A DNA stretch of 64,000 bases from Thuidium tamariscinum. Its lineage: Eukaryota > Streptophyta > Bryopsida > Hypnales > Thuidiaceae. The position numbers and the translations under genes are program-made. Under the pieces are notes generated by a model. That model was not told the origin of the DNA and ran no database searches. It saw nothing but the letters and a program-made list of their open reading frames with translations. This document shows positions 50,473 through 60,398 of this stretch, one piece after another; the first letter of the stretch is position 1; every line of letters begins with the position of its first letter. Where the stretch lies: positions 7,628,501-7,692,500 of the forward strand of contig OX344758.2 in the NCBI GenBank assembly GCA_947034885.2, read 5' to 3'.

Positions 50473-50489
50473 TTAACCCCTCAACGCCC
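50473..50489 (+). repeat. Left TTAA and TIR of the piggyBac element
   Basis: TTAA followed by CCCCTCAACGCCC. It pairs with 55909-55925 in inverted orientation with one mismatch at the first base of the TIR. Confidence 0.9.
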
Positions 50490-50576
50490 CAGTCCGTTTT
50501 GCGTGTTAGAGGACGATGGCAAGGTCTTCACTTTTGATTGTAGCGTATTGGGACTATACTACAATTCAGGTAAGTC

Positions 50577-51484
50577 TACCATTGAATTCCAATCCTAACT
50601 ATCTCCTCCACCAATTCATGCAAGTTTTGTCGGGAACCACCGTGCCGATGAAGAGATTATAACAATTGAAGGCGAATAAATAGCCGGACTCAGAGGCCTT
50701 TTCTTCGAAGTCTGTGCACTTTCACTACATGGGGCCACCTCTACAGTGCAAGTTTTGTCACAAATTTTTTTGAGGTGGTACTTCAGTGACCCTACTATAC
50801 CCACTAAAATTTTCAGCGCCTTTCCTGCTACATTAACAACATATGAGACAAAAACACTTGGGATGTGCGCAAGCGAGAACAAAACGCAACCGGCTGTAGG
50901 CGGAGGCATCGTACTTTGCAACGTACACGTAAGCAGTTCCACACAGTACCTCCAACGACTTCCCCTTCCCAAGACATGTGATCCTAGGCAGTTATAATAC
51001 GTGAAAGGCCACATTGTAACTCACAAACCACCTCCAACTGCTGTGACAGCATCACATTCAATTCCATGAAATTGCTTGGACCGACAAGATGTATCCTCAA
51101 CAGACAACTTCAAATTGCAAATAAGTTCGAGTACAATGGTTCAGTAATATCCTAGGTTCCATAGCTACAACCTAAGAGCCTTCAAAATAGTTTTCACTTA
51201 CTACCACCGAATGGTGCTCTTCAAAACTTGCAATGCCGTAGCGTGGTCTAAAACACCTGATCTATTGACACTAATATTGAAGCACAACTACAGAGCAATT
51301 GCCCAAAACTACCAACATCAAAAAGACCACAGCATCAACGGCAACCCAATGTTGAACAACGAGCAGAATGCACTGCTGCAACCTTCATGTGCTACTTATG
51401 GCGCCTTGAACTTGATTGGCTTTCGCTTCCTGAAGATTGAGTCACGTCTGTCTTCATCAACCACACTACAGACGCAAAGCACAG
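50577..51484. other. 3' region of the piggyBac element
   Basis: Between the left end and the transposase stop lies about 0.9 kb of balanced composition. Open frames on both strands (50616-51014 minus, 51211-51507 plus) resemble no family I recognise. It may be 3' UTR or decayed passenger sequence. Confidence 0.4.
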
Positions 51485-53990
51485 TTAGAATCGAGCAAGA
51501 CGCATAGCCCACTTCTTGGACTTATGAACTATCTGAAAACACGGCTCATCACACATAAAGATGTCTCCGCATTGTTTACAAATCCTACATTGTTTTGCCT
51601 TGCACACCACACATTGTCGCGGCCAACGCCCCTTGTACTTCACGCTGCAATGAATCTCCCTGGGGTTCCGATTACTCAAGGAACAAGTGCAAGGTAATGG
51701 CCATACATGCTCAATCAATGCCATAGCCACAGCATAGTGGTAAGCCTTCCGTCCCAACACTCGTGGTTGCCGTGAAGTCATGAACTTGCAATATAAGACC
51801 CAGGAATTCTGCAAAGAAGAATCGAGAACAAAAAACCAAAGCATGTGCCACCACTTTCTCGTCCAAAATTGCACAGTATAATCCCGTCGCATTTGATCTA
51901 TCACATCCACTCCTCTCATGTATTTCTGATACTCTTCCTGTTGAGGGGTGGTTGGAACAAGCTCACGACTTCCTCTTATCTATCGCTGTGCAAAGACTCC
52001 GTCACGAATTAGAGATTAGGAGGTACTAAGGAACGTCACTGGCTTGCTATCTATCCAGGTAGTTGTTGCCATACGTTGGGAGGCATGCATCTGCCAAAAA
52101 GTGTGCCCCTTTCATGCTCACTACGCTTCATCCCTAGCAAGATTGACGGTACTCCAACTCGACCTCCCTTCACAGTTCCAGTAGCCCAAATGCCCCTCTC
52201 AAGGAGCTCATCAAACAACTCAGGGGAGGTAAAGAAGTTATCTACAACTACACGATGCCCTTTGTTGGACAAACCTTGCACAAACTGAGTGACTACACGT
52301 CGTCCTTGACCATGATCTGTATTACCATTTTTTCCCAAGTATACTTGCAGATTGTAAATATACCTACTGGGATTGGAAACCAAGCACTAAATCTTGAGAC
52401 CATATTTAGTAGGCTTAGCTTTTATATATTGTCGAATTGGGCTGAAGTGTCCCCTGTAGGCTACCATAATTTCGTCTACTGTAACGAATTTCTCTGGGTT
52501 CCATAACTGACGTGCATGTTCTACAAAGCCTTCAATGACCCAACGTACCTTACCAATTTTATCGTAATCTAGGTGTTTCTTATCGGTTTGCAATGCCGTA
52601 TTGTCAACGCAATGAAGACACCGAAGAATGGACTCAAATCAATCACGATTCATAATCCTAGAAATGAGAGGGCAATGCCAAAAGACATCCTTCTTCCAAT
52701 AGTCTCTTATTGTGGGAGTAACTTTGAGGCCTATCAAAATCACTATGCCTAACCATGCTCTAAATTTGGCAGGGGAGACATCCACCTGCTTCGGCCCCCC
52801 ATTCAAGTACTGTGAGGTATATTCTGTCACGGTTTGTCTAGCATAGCGATTTGTCTCTTCTACCATTCGACACACAACATCGTTGGTCCAGAAGAGATCA
52901 AAAAAATCACGAACACTCTCTCGTTGTCTACGGTTACGCCCAGTAGGTCCTGGTGGAGGCCCCCTGAATTTCTGGCGATCTCCTAACAGTGTTGAGGCAT
53001 GTTGGCTCCAACACGCATCATCATAGCGATCCTTCACACAACCAATTGCTACAGGACTATTGACATCGTTCTCTGTAAAGTCAGCATAGCGATCTAAATC
53101 CAATCCATCAACCTCTGATAATCTAGCTGACTTGTCATCGAATAACTCCCAATCGGAATTTTCATCGTCAGAAAGGTTACTTACGAAATCCTTGAATTCT
53201 CCCATCCAATCTGGATCGTCAGAGTCTTCCGTCCACCCATCAAGTCGAGTAAGGGGAGGGGTTTGTAGCGCTTCACTTCTGTGGCAAACTCTATCTCCGC
53301 TTGGTGTGTGAAAGGACTGAACAGGGAACTCAATGGACTTCGATTGGGAGCAAACTAAGTCTTCTGAGGGTTCTTCTTGCGGGCATAGGCCATAGCTCCC
53401 ATCATGTGGTTCACTTGGTGTTATGCTTGGTGCCGTGGAAGGACCAACTCCAATGAAAGGGGGAGGACGTTGCTCCCTCCATTGTAGTGTATGGCAGTCA
53501 TTCACGGCTACTTTGCGCCATCCACTCCCTCCTCCAAATTCAATGCCGTACCAGAAGACATCATCCTCCCACCACCCTTGCTGCACGTCGCCAAGGAACG
53601 TTTGAAGTCTGCCCCATTGAGCTGGATCAAATCCCAGAACTTGCAATGGAACCCACACATGCTCTGGCAACACCAATGTATTTGGACCATTCGCCTCCCC
53701 GGGTACACAAGGAACGAGAGGAACTTGGGGCACCTCATGTATCGCCAATTGATTAGGAAGAATAGAAGTTGTTGGCAGCAATTCAGATGACAGTGGTACA
53801 TGAATGTCAGCAAAATTCACCGCATCATTCACCCAATCCTGCACTTTCATTGCATTTGCAAAGGCATTATTTAGATTGCAAGCTACAACGCCTCTACGTC
53901 GTCCTCCCAAGTCTTCCTCATGTAGCTGGATGGCTGGCCTTGTTACAATGGTATCATTTTTGTGTCCTCGAGACCTCGACGTGATTCTAC
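51485..53990 (-). pseudogene. piggyBac transposase (DDE_Tnp_1_7), inactivated
   Basis: piggyBac transposases cut and paste DNA at TTAA with a DDD catalytic triad. Reading the minus strand: an acidic N-terminal region (53910 to about 52950), then FDLFWTNDVVCRMVEETNRY and LGIVILIGLKVTPTIRDYW (to about 52650). First catalytic Asp is in VTVDEIMVAYRG (52476), followed by YIKAKPTKYGLKI. Second Asp is in VVVDNFFTSPELF (52242). Third acidic pair is in MRGVDVIDQM (51907, 51898), then TRKWWHMLWFFVLD and a C-terminal Cys/His cluster (CVVC, CRICKQC, MCDEPCF). All acidic residues survive. Breaks: TGA 52641-52639 where Arg is expected, TAG 52389-52387 where Trp is expected, a frameshift between about 52110 and 52060, TAA 52018-52016 and TAG 51982-51980. 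An unfamiliar WEDDVFWYGIEFGGGSGWRK block at about 53570-53510 could be an extra domain. Confidence 0.92.
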
Positions 53991-54963
53991 TCGCAATTGT
54001 CGGCAGCTTGGAGAATTTGCAGCTATGGCTGCAATTTGGAGACGTTGGCGTTGCTTTGGAGGGGGAACAACAATGTTGGGCAATACAACCACCTCAACGC
54101 TTGCAGGTGGAGTTTGCGCTGCACTTGAAGGTACACCTCGTGACGTACTCCGTTTTCTCAACCTTGGCGGAGTGAATTGAGCAGGGATAATTTGAGGCGG
54201 AACCTAGCCAGCTGGAGCAATAGTAGGTAATGCTCCTCGTCCCCACCTTCTACCTTGCCTTGCCTTGCGTTCCACCCCACATTCCATTCCTTGCACCATC
54301 CGAAGTGTGGATCTTCCTCGGCCCCTCCCTCCACTTGGCTCATGCATTGTCTCTTGCAAAGTCGTCATTTCCGCCCGATTCTACACTGGTGCACTTTGTA
54401 GATTCAGTAACACTGCTGGAGATGCTACTTGCACTTGGTCGTTCATAGGGGTGCGGTCGATGCGCTCTCTCCTTCCTGGAAGTACCACCTCTTGTGAATT
54501 GTTGCCTCTGGTCGCCTGAAGATTTCGTTGAATTCTTCCCCTCACTACAGGAGGCCTTTGCTTCAACCGGGCTGCAGCTTGCAGCCGAGCGTCCCCCTTC
54601 ATCTGGGACATGTTCGTTTGAAGGCCACTGTTTCTCTCATAAAAATGCGTTGACAGCAATTGGAATACCGCCTTCTTCTCCCTCTGAGACACGACCAGTC
54701 CACCCTATAAATCGAGCAATGTGCCTCCTACAGAGGTATCTCCAGTTCTTGGGGCCTGGATTCTCTGGCCAAAAGTGGTTATCTCGGGGACTCTCGAGAG
54801 ATAACAGAAATGATTCATCCAAACAATTGACTACACTCTGAGCGACCTTGGCACCAACACCCTTCTCCAATGCCCACAGATAGAGTGTATCTTGAATTGC
54901 ACGCACCTCTACTATGGTTGCCCGCCCTTTATTCAACGCCGTCGTCATCGCCTCGTTGTTCAA
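53943..54963 (-). pseudogene. Unrecognised N-terminal or passenger coding region
   Basis: Upstream of the transposase on the same strand, coding-like sequence runs through successive frames. 54963-54637 includes NHFWPENPGPKNWRYLCRRH and a Gly/Glu stretch. 54692-54381 is Arg/Gln-rich. 54343-54158 and 54161-53943 are Arg/Pro/Ala-rich. Frame changes near 54637 and 54370-54340 suggest decay. It may be one long N-terminal extension of the transposase, a separate upstream exon or ORF, or captured host sequence. I recognise no family. Confidence 0.45.
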
Positions 54964-55384
54964 CTACGGTACTTACTCATGCCGTCTTTCCCTTGTAAAA
55001 TATGGAGAGAACGGAGTGGGGTGCGCACACTTTGTGACAATGTATGCGCGGCAAGAAACTGTTATCGACCATGACCAGACTTGCTGATGATGACGCCGAA
55101 TTGCAACACTCGGCTGAAAATTCGTTGTACAACAACATGCTGTAAAAATCCCTCCTGTCGCATTGACAAGCGTGAAGTCCCCATCTGCGCCGCCTTCCTT
55201 CTTCTCCACTTCTCTACGACATCATCAGTAACTAACAAATATGATTGCGCCTACACTGAAGAGTACAATCACCTCGCCACAATCTCAGCATCGGATTCTT
55301 CACTCGATGTTGAGGCTATACTCTGCCTCGGATTCTCCTTCAAAAGCCATAGCCGCATCTGTAAACCCTTGTACACTGTGTCTA

Positions 55385-55645
55385 AGAACCCCAAGTCTGT
55401 TTGAGAACCCGAAGTCTGTGTCTGGGACCCCAAGTTTGTGTCTAGGAGCCCCAAGTTTGTATCTGGGACCCCAAGTTTGTGTCTGGGAGCCCCAAGTTTG
55501 TATCTGGGACCCCAAGTTTGTATCTAGGAGCCCCAAGTTTATATCTGGGACCCCAAGTTTGTGTCTGGGAGCCCCAAGTTTGTATCTGGGACCCCAAGTC
55601 TGTGTCTCGGAGCCCCAAGTCTCTGTCTGGGAATCCGAAGTCTGA
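55385..55645. repeat. Subterminal tandem array in the piggyBac element
   Basis: About twelve units of 20-21 bp with consensus GACCCCAAGTTTGTGTCTGG, alternating with GAGCCCCAAGTTTGTATCTGG, so a 41-bp higher-order dimer is visible. It lies some 280 bp inside the right end, upstream of the transposase frame, where a promoter would be. The Pro/Ser/Leu-rich and Thr/Gln/Gly-rich frames read from it on both strands are artefacts. Confidence 0.88.
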
Positions 55646-55908
55646 CGTGTCAAAGCCAACGGCTTGTCACCGGCTACAACGGGTCACTTGCCAAAAGCGA
55701 AGCCTGAAACCGCGCAGTTGGAAACTCCCAATTGCCCAGATTCATCGCAAGTAGGGCAATTCTTGTGGTCCCCTCGCTTTGGAAATTGCTTAGATTGGTT
55801 TTGGAGCATCAGTCCGAACAATTCTCTTTTGGACTTTCATGAATTTTGGATGATCTGAAATCATTGTTGTTATTCGAAAGGCTATCCGAGGCGATTTTTA
55901 CGCCGCAA

Positions 55909-55925
55909 GGGCGTTGAGGGATTAA
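55909..55925 (-). repeat. Right TIR and TTAA of the piggyBac element
   Basis: GGGCGTTGAGGGA followed by TTAA, the inverted partner of 50473-50489. Confidence 0.9.
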
Positions 55926-56080
55926 GTAGCAACAACAAAAATAATTAAAGCAAGAGCAATGATCATGTACTAATAGGGAAGAAAGATGTTAAAAAAGATT
56001 TGAATAGTCAAGTAATGTTAAGGGAAGAATGTGCATCCTTTGAACATTAAATCGTATATTTGTAAAACCTTTGATTAGTA
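55926..56080. repeat. Dispersed repeat family 1, copy B, right part
   Basis: This continues the paralogy with copy A (7118-7300) after the piggyBac insertion, through the GTAGC junction, ATCATGTA and GAA(T/C)GTGCATC-like words. The homology fades after about 56080. 56081-56639 is AT-rich without recognised content. Confidence 0.65.
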
Positions 56081-56639
56081 TCTTCCCACAAAAATCTTCT
56101 AATTGGTAAGAGGCTTAAAGGCACCATGGATGGTAACATCAACGGCCACCAAATCTTTTCATACTTTGCAAAGGGGGGGAGAAAAGACATAGTTTGTAAA
56201 CACCATAGATAGTAACGTTTGTGGCTTTGCAATTAAAAATGTAATTTTCATTAGTATTCAAAGAAACTTTTATTAATTTAATGCGGGATTTAATGCTTCA
56301 AAGAGTGAGTGTTCTTATTAAAATAATGATCTTTTACGATAATTTTTCATTAATGTTTGGCAAGTTCCGTAAAGAATTCGTGACAATTACATGACAAAAG
56401 AAGAAACTTTGAAGGCTTTAATTTGCTAACAAATAGAAAATTTTAATATTTCATATAGTGTAGTGTTTCAAATCTTCATTGAAGGTTGTTACAATTTGTC
56501 TACTTCAAAAAATTGACTTTTAAATTAACATCGTAGTATAAAACATCATTTGATGTTTGGAAAATATAAAAAATATATATTTACAAAAGAAATTATTATA
56601 TATATTTATTAACATTATTAACATTGTATTTTTTCTTAA

Positions 56640-58130
56640 AGTGTGTTAATATATTTTAGTTTTATTAGAAATAATGTATATTTAAAAGAAATCAAGAAGC
56701 AAGTTTAAAATCAATGTAATTATCAGGGTTGACGAATTGCAACGTCCAGGGCAAAATTACGTCCAAAATCCGGACGTCCAGACGCAGTGGACGTAGTCCT
56801 CGGCGACCAACGGACGGCATCCGTCGGAAGTAGACGTGCGGACGGGGGGTCGGAAACTGCGGACGGGCGGTCGGAGACTGCGGTCGGACTGCGGACGGCA
56901 CTGTCCGACCGCCCGTCCGCAGTCTCCGACCTCCTGTCCGCAGTCTCCGACCGCCCGTCCGCAGTTTCCGACCCCCCATCCGCACTCCCCGACCCCCCGT
57001 CCGCACTCCCCGACCCCCCGTCCGCACTCCCCGACCCCCCGTCCGCACTCCCCGACCCCCCCGTCCGCAGTCTCCGACCGCCGTCCGCCTTCTGTCTTAT
57101 TGAAAGGCCGTCCGCATGGCTGTCCGTTGGACGTATGTCAAAAAAAATTTCAAATGTCACAGGACATCCGAGGGGTAGCGTCTACGTCCCATGGACGTCC
57201 GGACGTCCCGTCATCCCTGGTAATTATAAATCTAATTCATCAAACCAATTATTGTATATATTTTTAGGGTTAATCTAATGTTTGATAGAGTTAAATTCTA
57301 TTATAATCAATTTCATTATTAAAAAATACAAATCAATTTGATGTACTCTTAAAATATTTTTTAATTGATGTAAAAAACATTTAATTGGATTTTTTGAACA
57401 ATATAAGATCATGTCTTGTGACCTCATAAAATCAAAGTTTATACGCAAAATATTTTCAAAATTGATTTGCTTTTTCAATTTGGCACTCTTTTATCCCTAA
57501 CACACAAACTAATCAATTTTTTCATTTTTTCATTACAAAAATTTGGATGCTTATCATGTTAGTATGAAAAAATGCCATCATATTTTGGCTTTGTTTTTTG
57601 ACGTGTTCATTTAAATTTTGCATTTGTTGTTCATATGCTTAATTGAATTTTATATAATAGTCTACATGATTATCTTATTCATCATGTAACATTTGTAAAT
57701 TTAAGTGAAATTTAAATCGAAACTTGTAGAAAACTTTGAATTTAATATTTCATTCATTATTAAGCCTTTATAAATATGTATGAATCCTATTATCCTACAA
57801 TTGTCATTTGGGCCTTCGAATTTTTAAAATTTTACTTTTTGATAAGGTATATTAGTATTTTTTATAAAAATGATACAAAAAAAGTGTCTACAAATATGAT
57901 TTAAAAATCCTAAAAATGAAAAAAGAAACCTTTAATATTATTATTCCCATTTTCAAAATTTTATTGAAATTTTAAAATGATTAATTAGGAATTTTAATTG
58001 ATTATAAATTTGATAGTCGCAATACGTAGAAATATCTCTTAGATGTGAAAAAAATGAAACTTTTGAATATGATGTTGAATAAGTAAGGGTTCATAAATTA
58101 AAGTGAGAATTGTCTTCATATGCTATAAGC
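56640..58130. repeat. Dispersed repeat family 2, copy 2
   Basis: Paralogue of 45055-47320 and uninterrupted where copy 1 holds the F-box pseudogene (junction here at 57416/57417) and the exon-like piece (near 58085). It is itself split by the hAT-type element at 56724-57219, which copy 1 lacks. The two copies thus serve as each other's empty sites. Confidence 0.78.
56724..57219. mobile_element. GC-rich hAT-type element with palindromic minisatellite
   Basis: A 496-bp element starts CAGGGTTGACG and ends with the complement of CAGGGATGACG, the CAGGG terminus of hAT elements. An exact 8-bp duplication GTAATTAT lies at 56716-56723 and 57220-57227. The interior is very GC-rich and built of 21-bp units (consensus CCCCGTCCGCACTCCCCGACC with a CAGTCTCCGAC variant). 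The left units are inverted relative to the right ones, so it is a large GC palindrome. GGACGTCC motifs recur near both ends. The repetitive Gly/Arg and Pro/Ser frames across it are artefacts of the 21-bp period. Confidence 0.88.
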
Positions 58131-59159
58131 ACATGATAACCCACCCTTAGTAATTAAGTTAACACAACTAAGTTATTATTTTAAGTGTTTGAAATGAGTG
58201 TCTATATATTAATCCACTGTGCCTTATAAGCAATGGATCTTTGTATAGTTTTTAAGTGTTTTAAATTCAAAATAACCCTATCTATATTTTATCTTAAATT
58301 GTGTTTTTATTGGCCTTTTTGGCCTTGATTAGGCCGATGTGATTTTTTAATCAAGTACTACTCAACCAAATCTTAATTGAAATCCTTAAATTTTATTTTT
58401 TATTCATTTGAGAATGGTAAGACTTGAGTCAATTGAACCTTTTTATCAAAAATTACGAATGAATGAAGTTTAACTGCTAATTGGTATATCAAACTTCATT
58501 CACGTTCTTTTACTACATAATAAACTTAAATTAAGATTTTTTTTCACTTAGAGCTTTGTAATTTTTTTTCCCAAATTCACTCAACTTATTTTATTTTTAT
58601 TTTTTTTAACTAATTTTTATCTGTTCTATTGACTAAACTTCATTCAATCCTATCTTATTTGTTTTAAGTTCAAATTCTAAGTTTAATATGTTTCTTAAAA
58701 GCTAAAAGAAAGTTATAAACCATTATCACTCTATATCTAAGAAGAAGCTTAATTTTCAATTATTGAATGCTCTTAATTCAATTTTATTAATATAATTGTC
58801 TTACTTTGAAATTGCATAAGTCATAAATAGTTCAAGTGTTTATCTCAATGGGCAAAGCAACTTGTAGGTTGTTATAGACTTGTTTTCATCCTTCCTCATT
58901 CTCTATGATCGAACATTGTTTAGTAGTCTAGCTCATCACTCAAAAGTAAAATTTATATTACAACTTATACATATTTCTTCTTTTGCGATTACATTATTGT
59001 AATTCAATTCAATTCTTGGGAATTGTTACAATAATGCCTCTTTAAATAATTGACTCTTATCTTCTACAGATTAATTATTTTTTTATCTCTAACTAATGGT
59101 TGGAATTGAACTTTTAAGATTTTTGATTAAATCCTATCTATTTCAAATCTTCTTCAAAT
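58131..59159. other. AT-rich intergenic DNA, nothing recognised
   Basis: No gene or bounded element is visible. Confidence 0.5.
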
Positions 59160-59236
59160 TTGATATAAACTCCTTCAATTTTCACTTTTTCAATTTTCAT
59201 TCCTTCAATTTTTACTCTTTCAATTTTCACTCCATC
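59160..59236. repeat. Simple tandem repeat, about 15-16 bp
   Basis: About five units of TTCAATTTTCACTCC-like sequence in a T/C-rich tract. The tract goes on as irregular CT-rich sequence to about 59580. The Phe/Asn/Ser-rich frame read from it is an artefact. Confidence 0.7.
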
Positions 59237-59939
59237 TTCACAATTTCATCACTTGAGTTTAGAAACTCACTAGATAGGCTAAAAAAGTGAAAGAGTTTGT
59301 GAGATAGTTTCTAAATTCCTCCTCTCTAATTGAGAATTATTATTTCTAATTCTCCTCTTAATTCTCCTTCTAACTTTTTTTCAATTCTACTTCAACTTTT
59401 CATTCTCTTCAAATTGACACTTCTTTACTCTAATCTTGATTCTAATTCTCCTACTCCCTCTCACCTACTCTCTAATTTCTCCAATTGGGCTTTTAAACTT
59501 CCTCTAATTCACCTTCATTTTTTTCCAATTCTTTTTTTATTTTTTTCTAATATTTTTTCTCTCCTCCTCCTTTTTTTTTTAACTAAAAATTAAAATTAAA
59601 AAAATAAAACAAAAAATTTTGTAATTGGAGAAGGGTGATTAATTCCCCTCCCTGCCTCATCCACAACTTACATGGCCGACTGGCTAGCTTGTGGCTAGCT
59701 AGGTTTGATTTTAAATTTTAAATTTTAAAATTTTCAAAATTTTTTATTTTTATGTTGTATATTTTTATTCTTCTCTAACAAAGCTTTACACTGAAAAGAA
59801 ATCTTTCTATCAAATTCTCTCTAAAAAATAGGAAAAAAATACACAAAAAGAAAAGAAAAGTTTAAAACACTCTTTTTTTAACTTCCCAAACAAAGCTATA
59901 ACTGGCACTTGCCACAATGAATTAGAAATCACAATAATT

Positions 59940-60180
59940 TTTCACTATCTTTAAGTTCAAAGTTTTGCCGTGGATAGGAAAGATATCAAATTATACAAAA
60001 AAAACTTCTAACTATGAGAAGTCAAAGCTTCACCATGGTTTCTAAACTACAAAGATTTCTACAAACAACTAAACTTTATGAATTTAAAGTTCTGCCGTGA
60101 GCTAGGAAGAAAAAAAATAGCTTCTAAATTACTCTCTATGAAGCCAAAATTTCATTGTACTAAATGAAACAAAGAAAATA
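59940..60180. repeat. Degenerate tandem repeat, unit about 60 bp
   Basis: Four spaced copies of a CAAAGTTTTGCCGTGG-like word (variants CAAAGCTTCACCATGG, TAAAGTTCTGCCGTGA, CAAAATTTCATTGTAC), each followed by TTCTAAA- or GGAAAG-type sequence, at about 59958, 60025, 60088 and 60145. No coding content. Confidence 0.45.
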
Positions 60181-60349
60181 ATTAATACGAAAACAAAAAA
60201 ATGATTATTAGTGTACAAATATGGATGTCAGTACAAACACAAAACAACTACTTAAAACAAGTTTAAAACTTAAAATACACAAGAGGTTAGTAATGAAAGG
60301 CTCCCCTAAACAACATCACCAATCACAAGGGGAGGGGCTTTAGGATTAG

Positions 60350-60398
60350 TACAAAAACACTTCAAAAACACTTCAAAAACACTTCAAAACTCAACAAA
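60350..60398. repeat. 13-bp tandem repeat, three to four units
   Basis: Units of ACACTTCAAAAAC repeat in tandem in otherwise AT-rich DNA. Confidence 0.8.

Larger units (their letters stand above)
50473..55925 (-). mobile_element. piggyBac element with intact ends (5.4 kb)
   Basis: TTAA at 50473-50476 and 55922-55925 flank a 5445-bp body. The ends are CCCCTCAACGCCC (left) and the complement of TCCCTCAACGCCC (right), 12 of 13 matching, and a subterminal ACGCC...GGCGT pair lies near the right end. The body is much GC-richer than its surroundings. It carries a broken transposase on the minus strand (51485-53990), an unrecognised N-terminal or passenger region (53943-54963), and a tandem array near the right end. 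It sits inside repeat family 1 copy B, so it came after that repeat. Both ends look usable in trans, but the copy cannot make its own enzyme. Confidence 0.9.

Noticed and set aside
55241..55754. Repetitive proteins such as PSLYLGPQVCVWEPQ and its antisense
   Set aside because: They are products of the 20/21-bp tandem array; the same pattern appears on both strands without homology.
56692..57278. Four open frames of 118-163 codons rich in Gly/Arg or Pro/Ser
   Set aside because: They arise from the 21-bp (seven-codon) palindromic minisatellite in the hAT-type element and are open on both strands.
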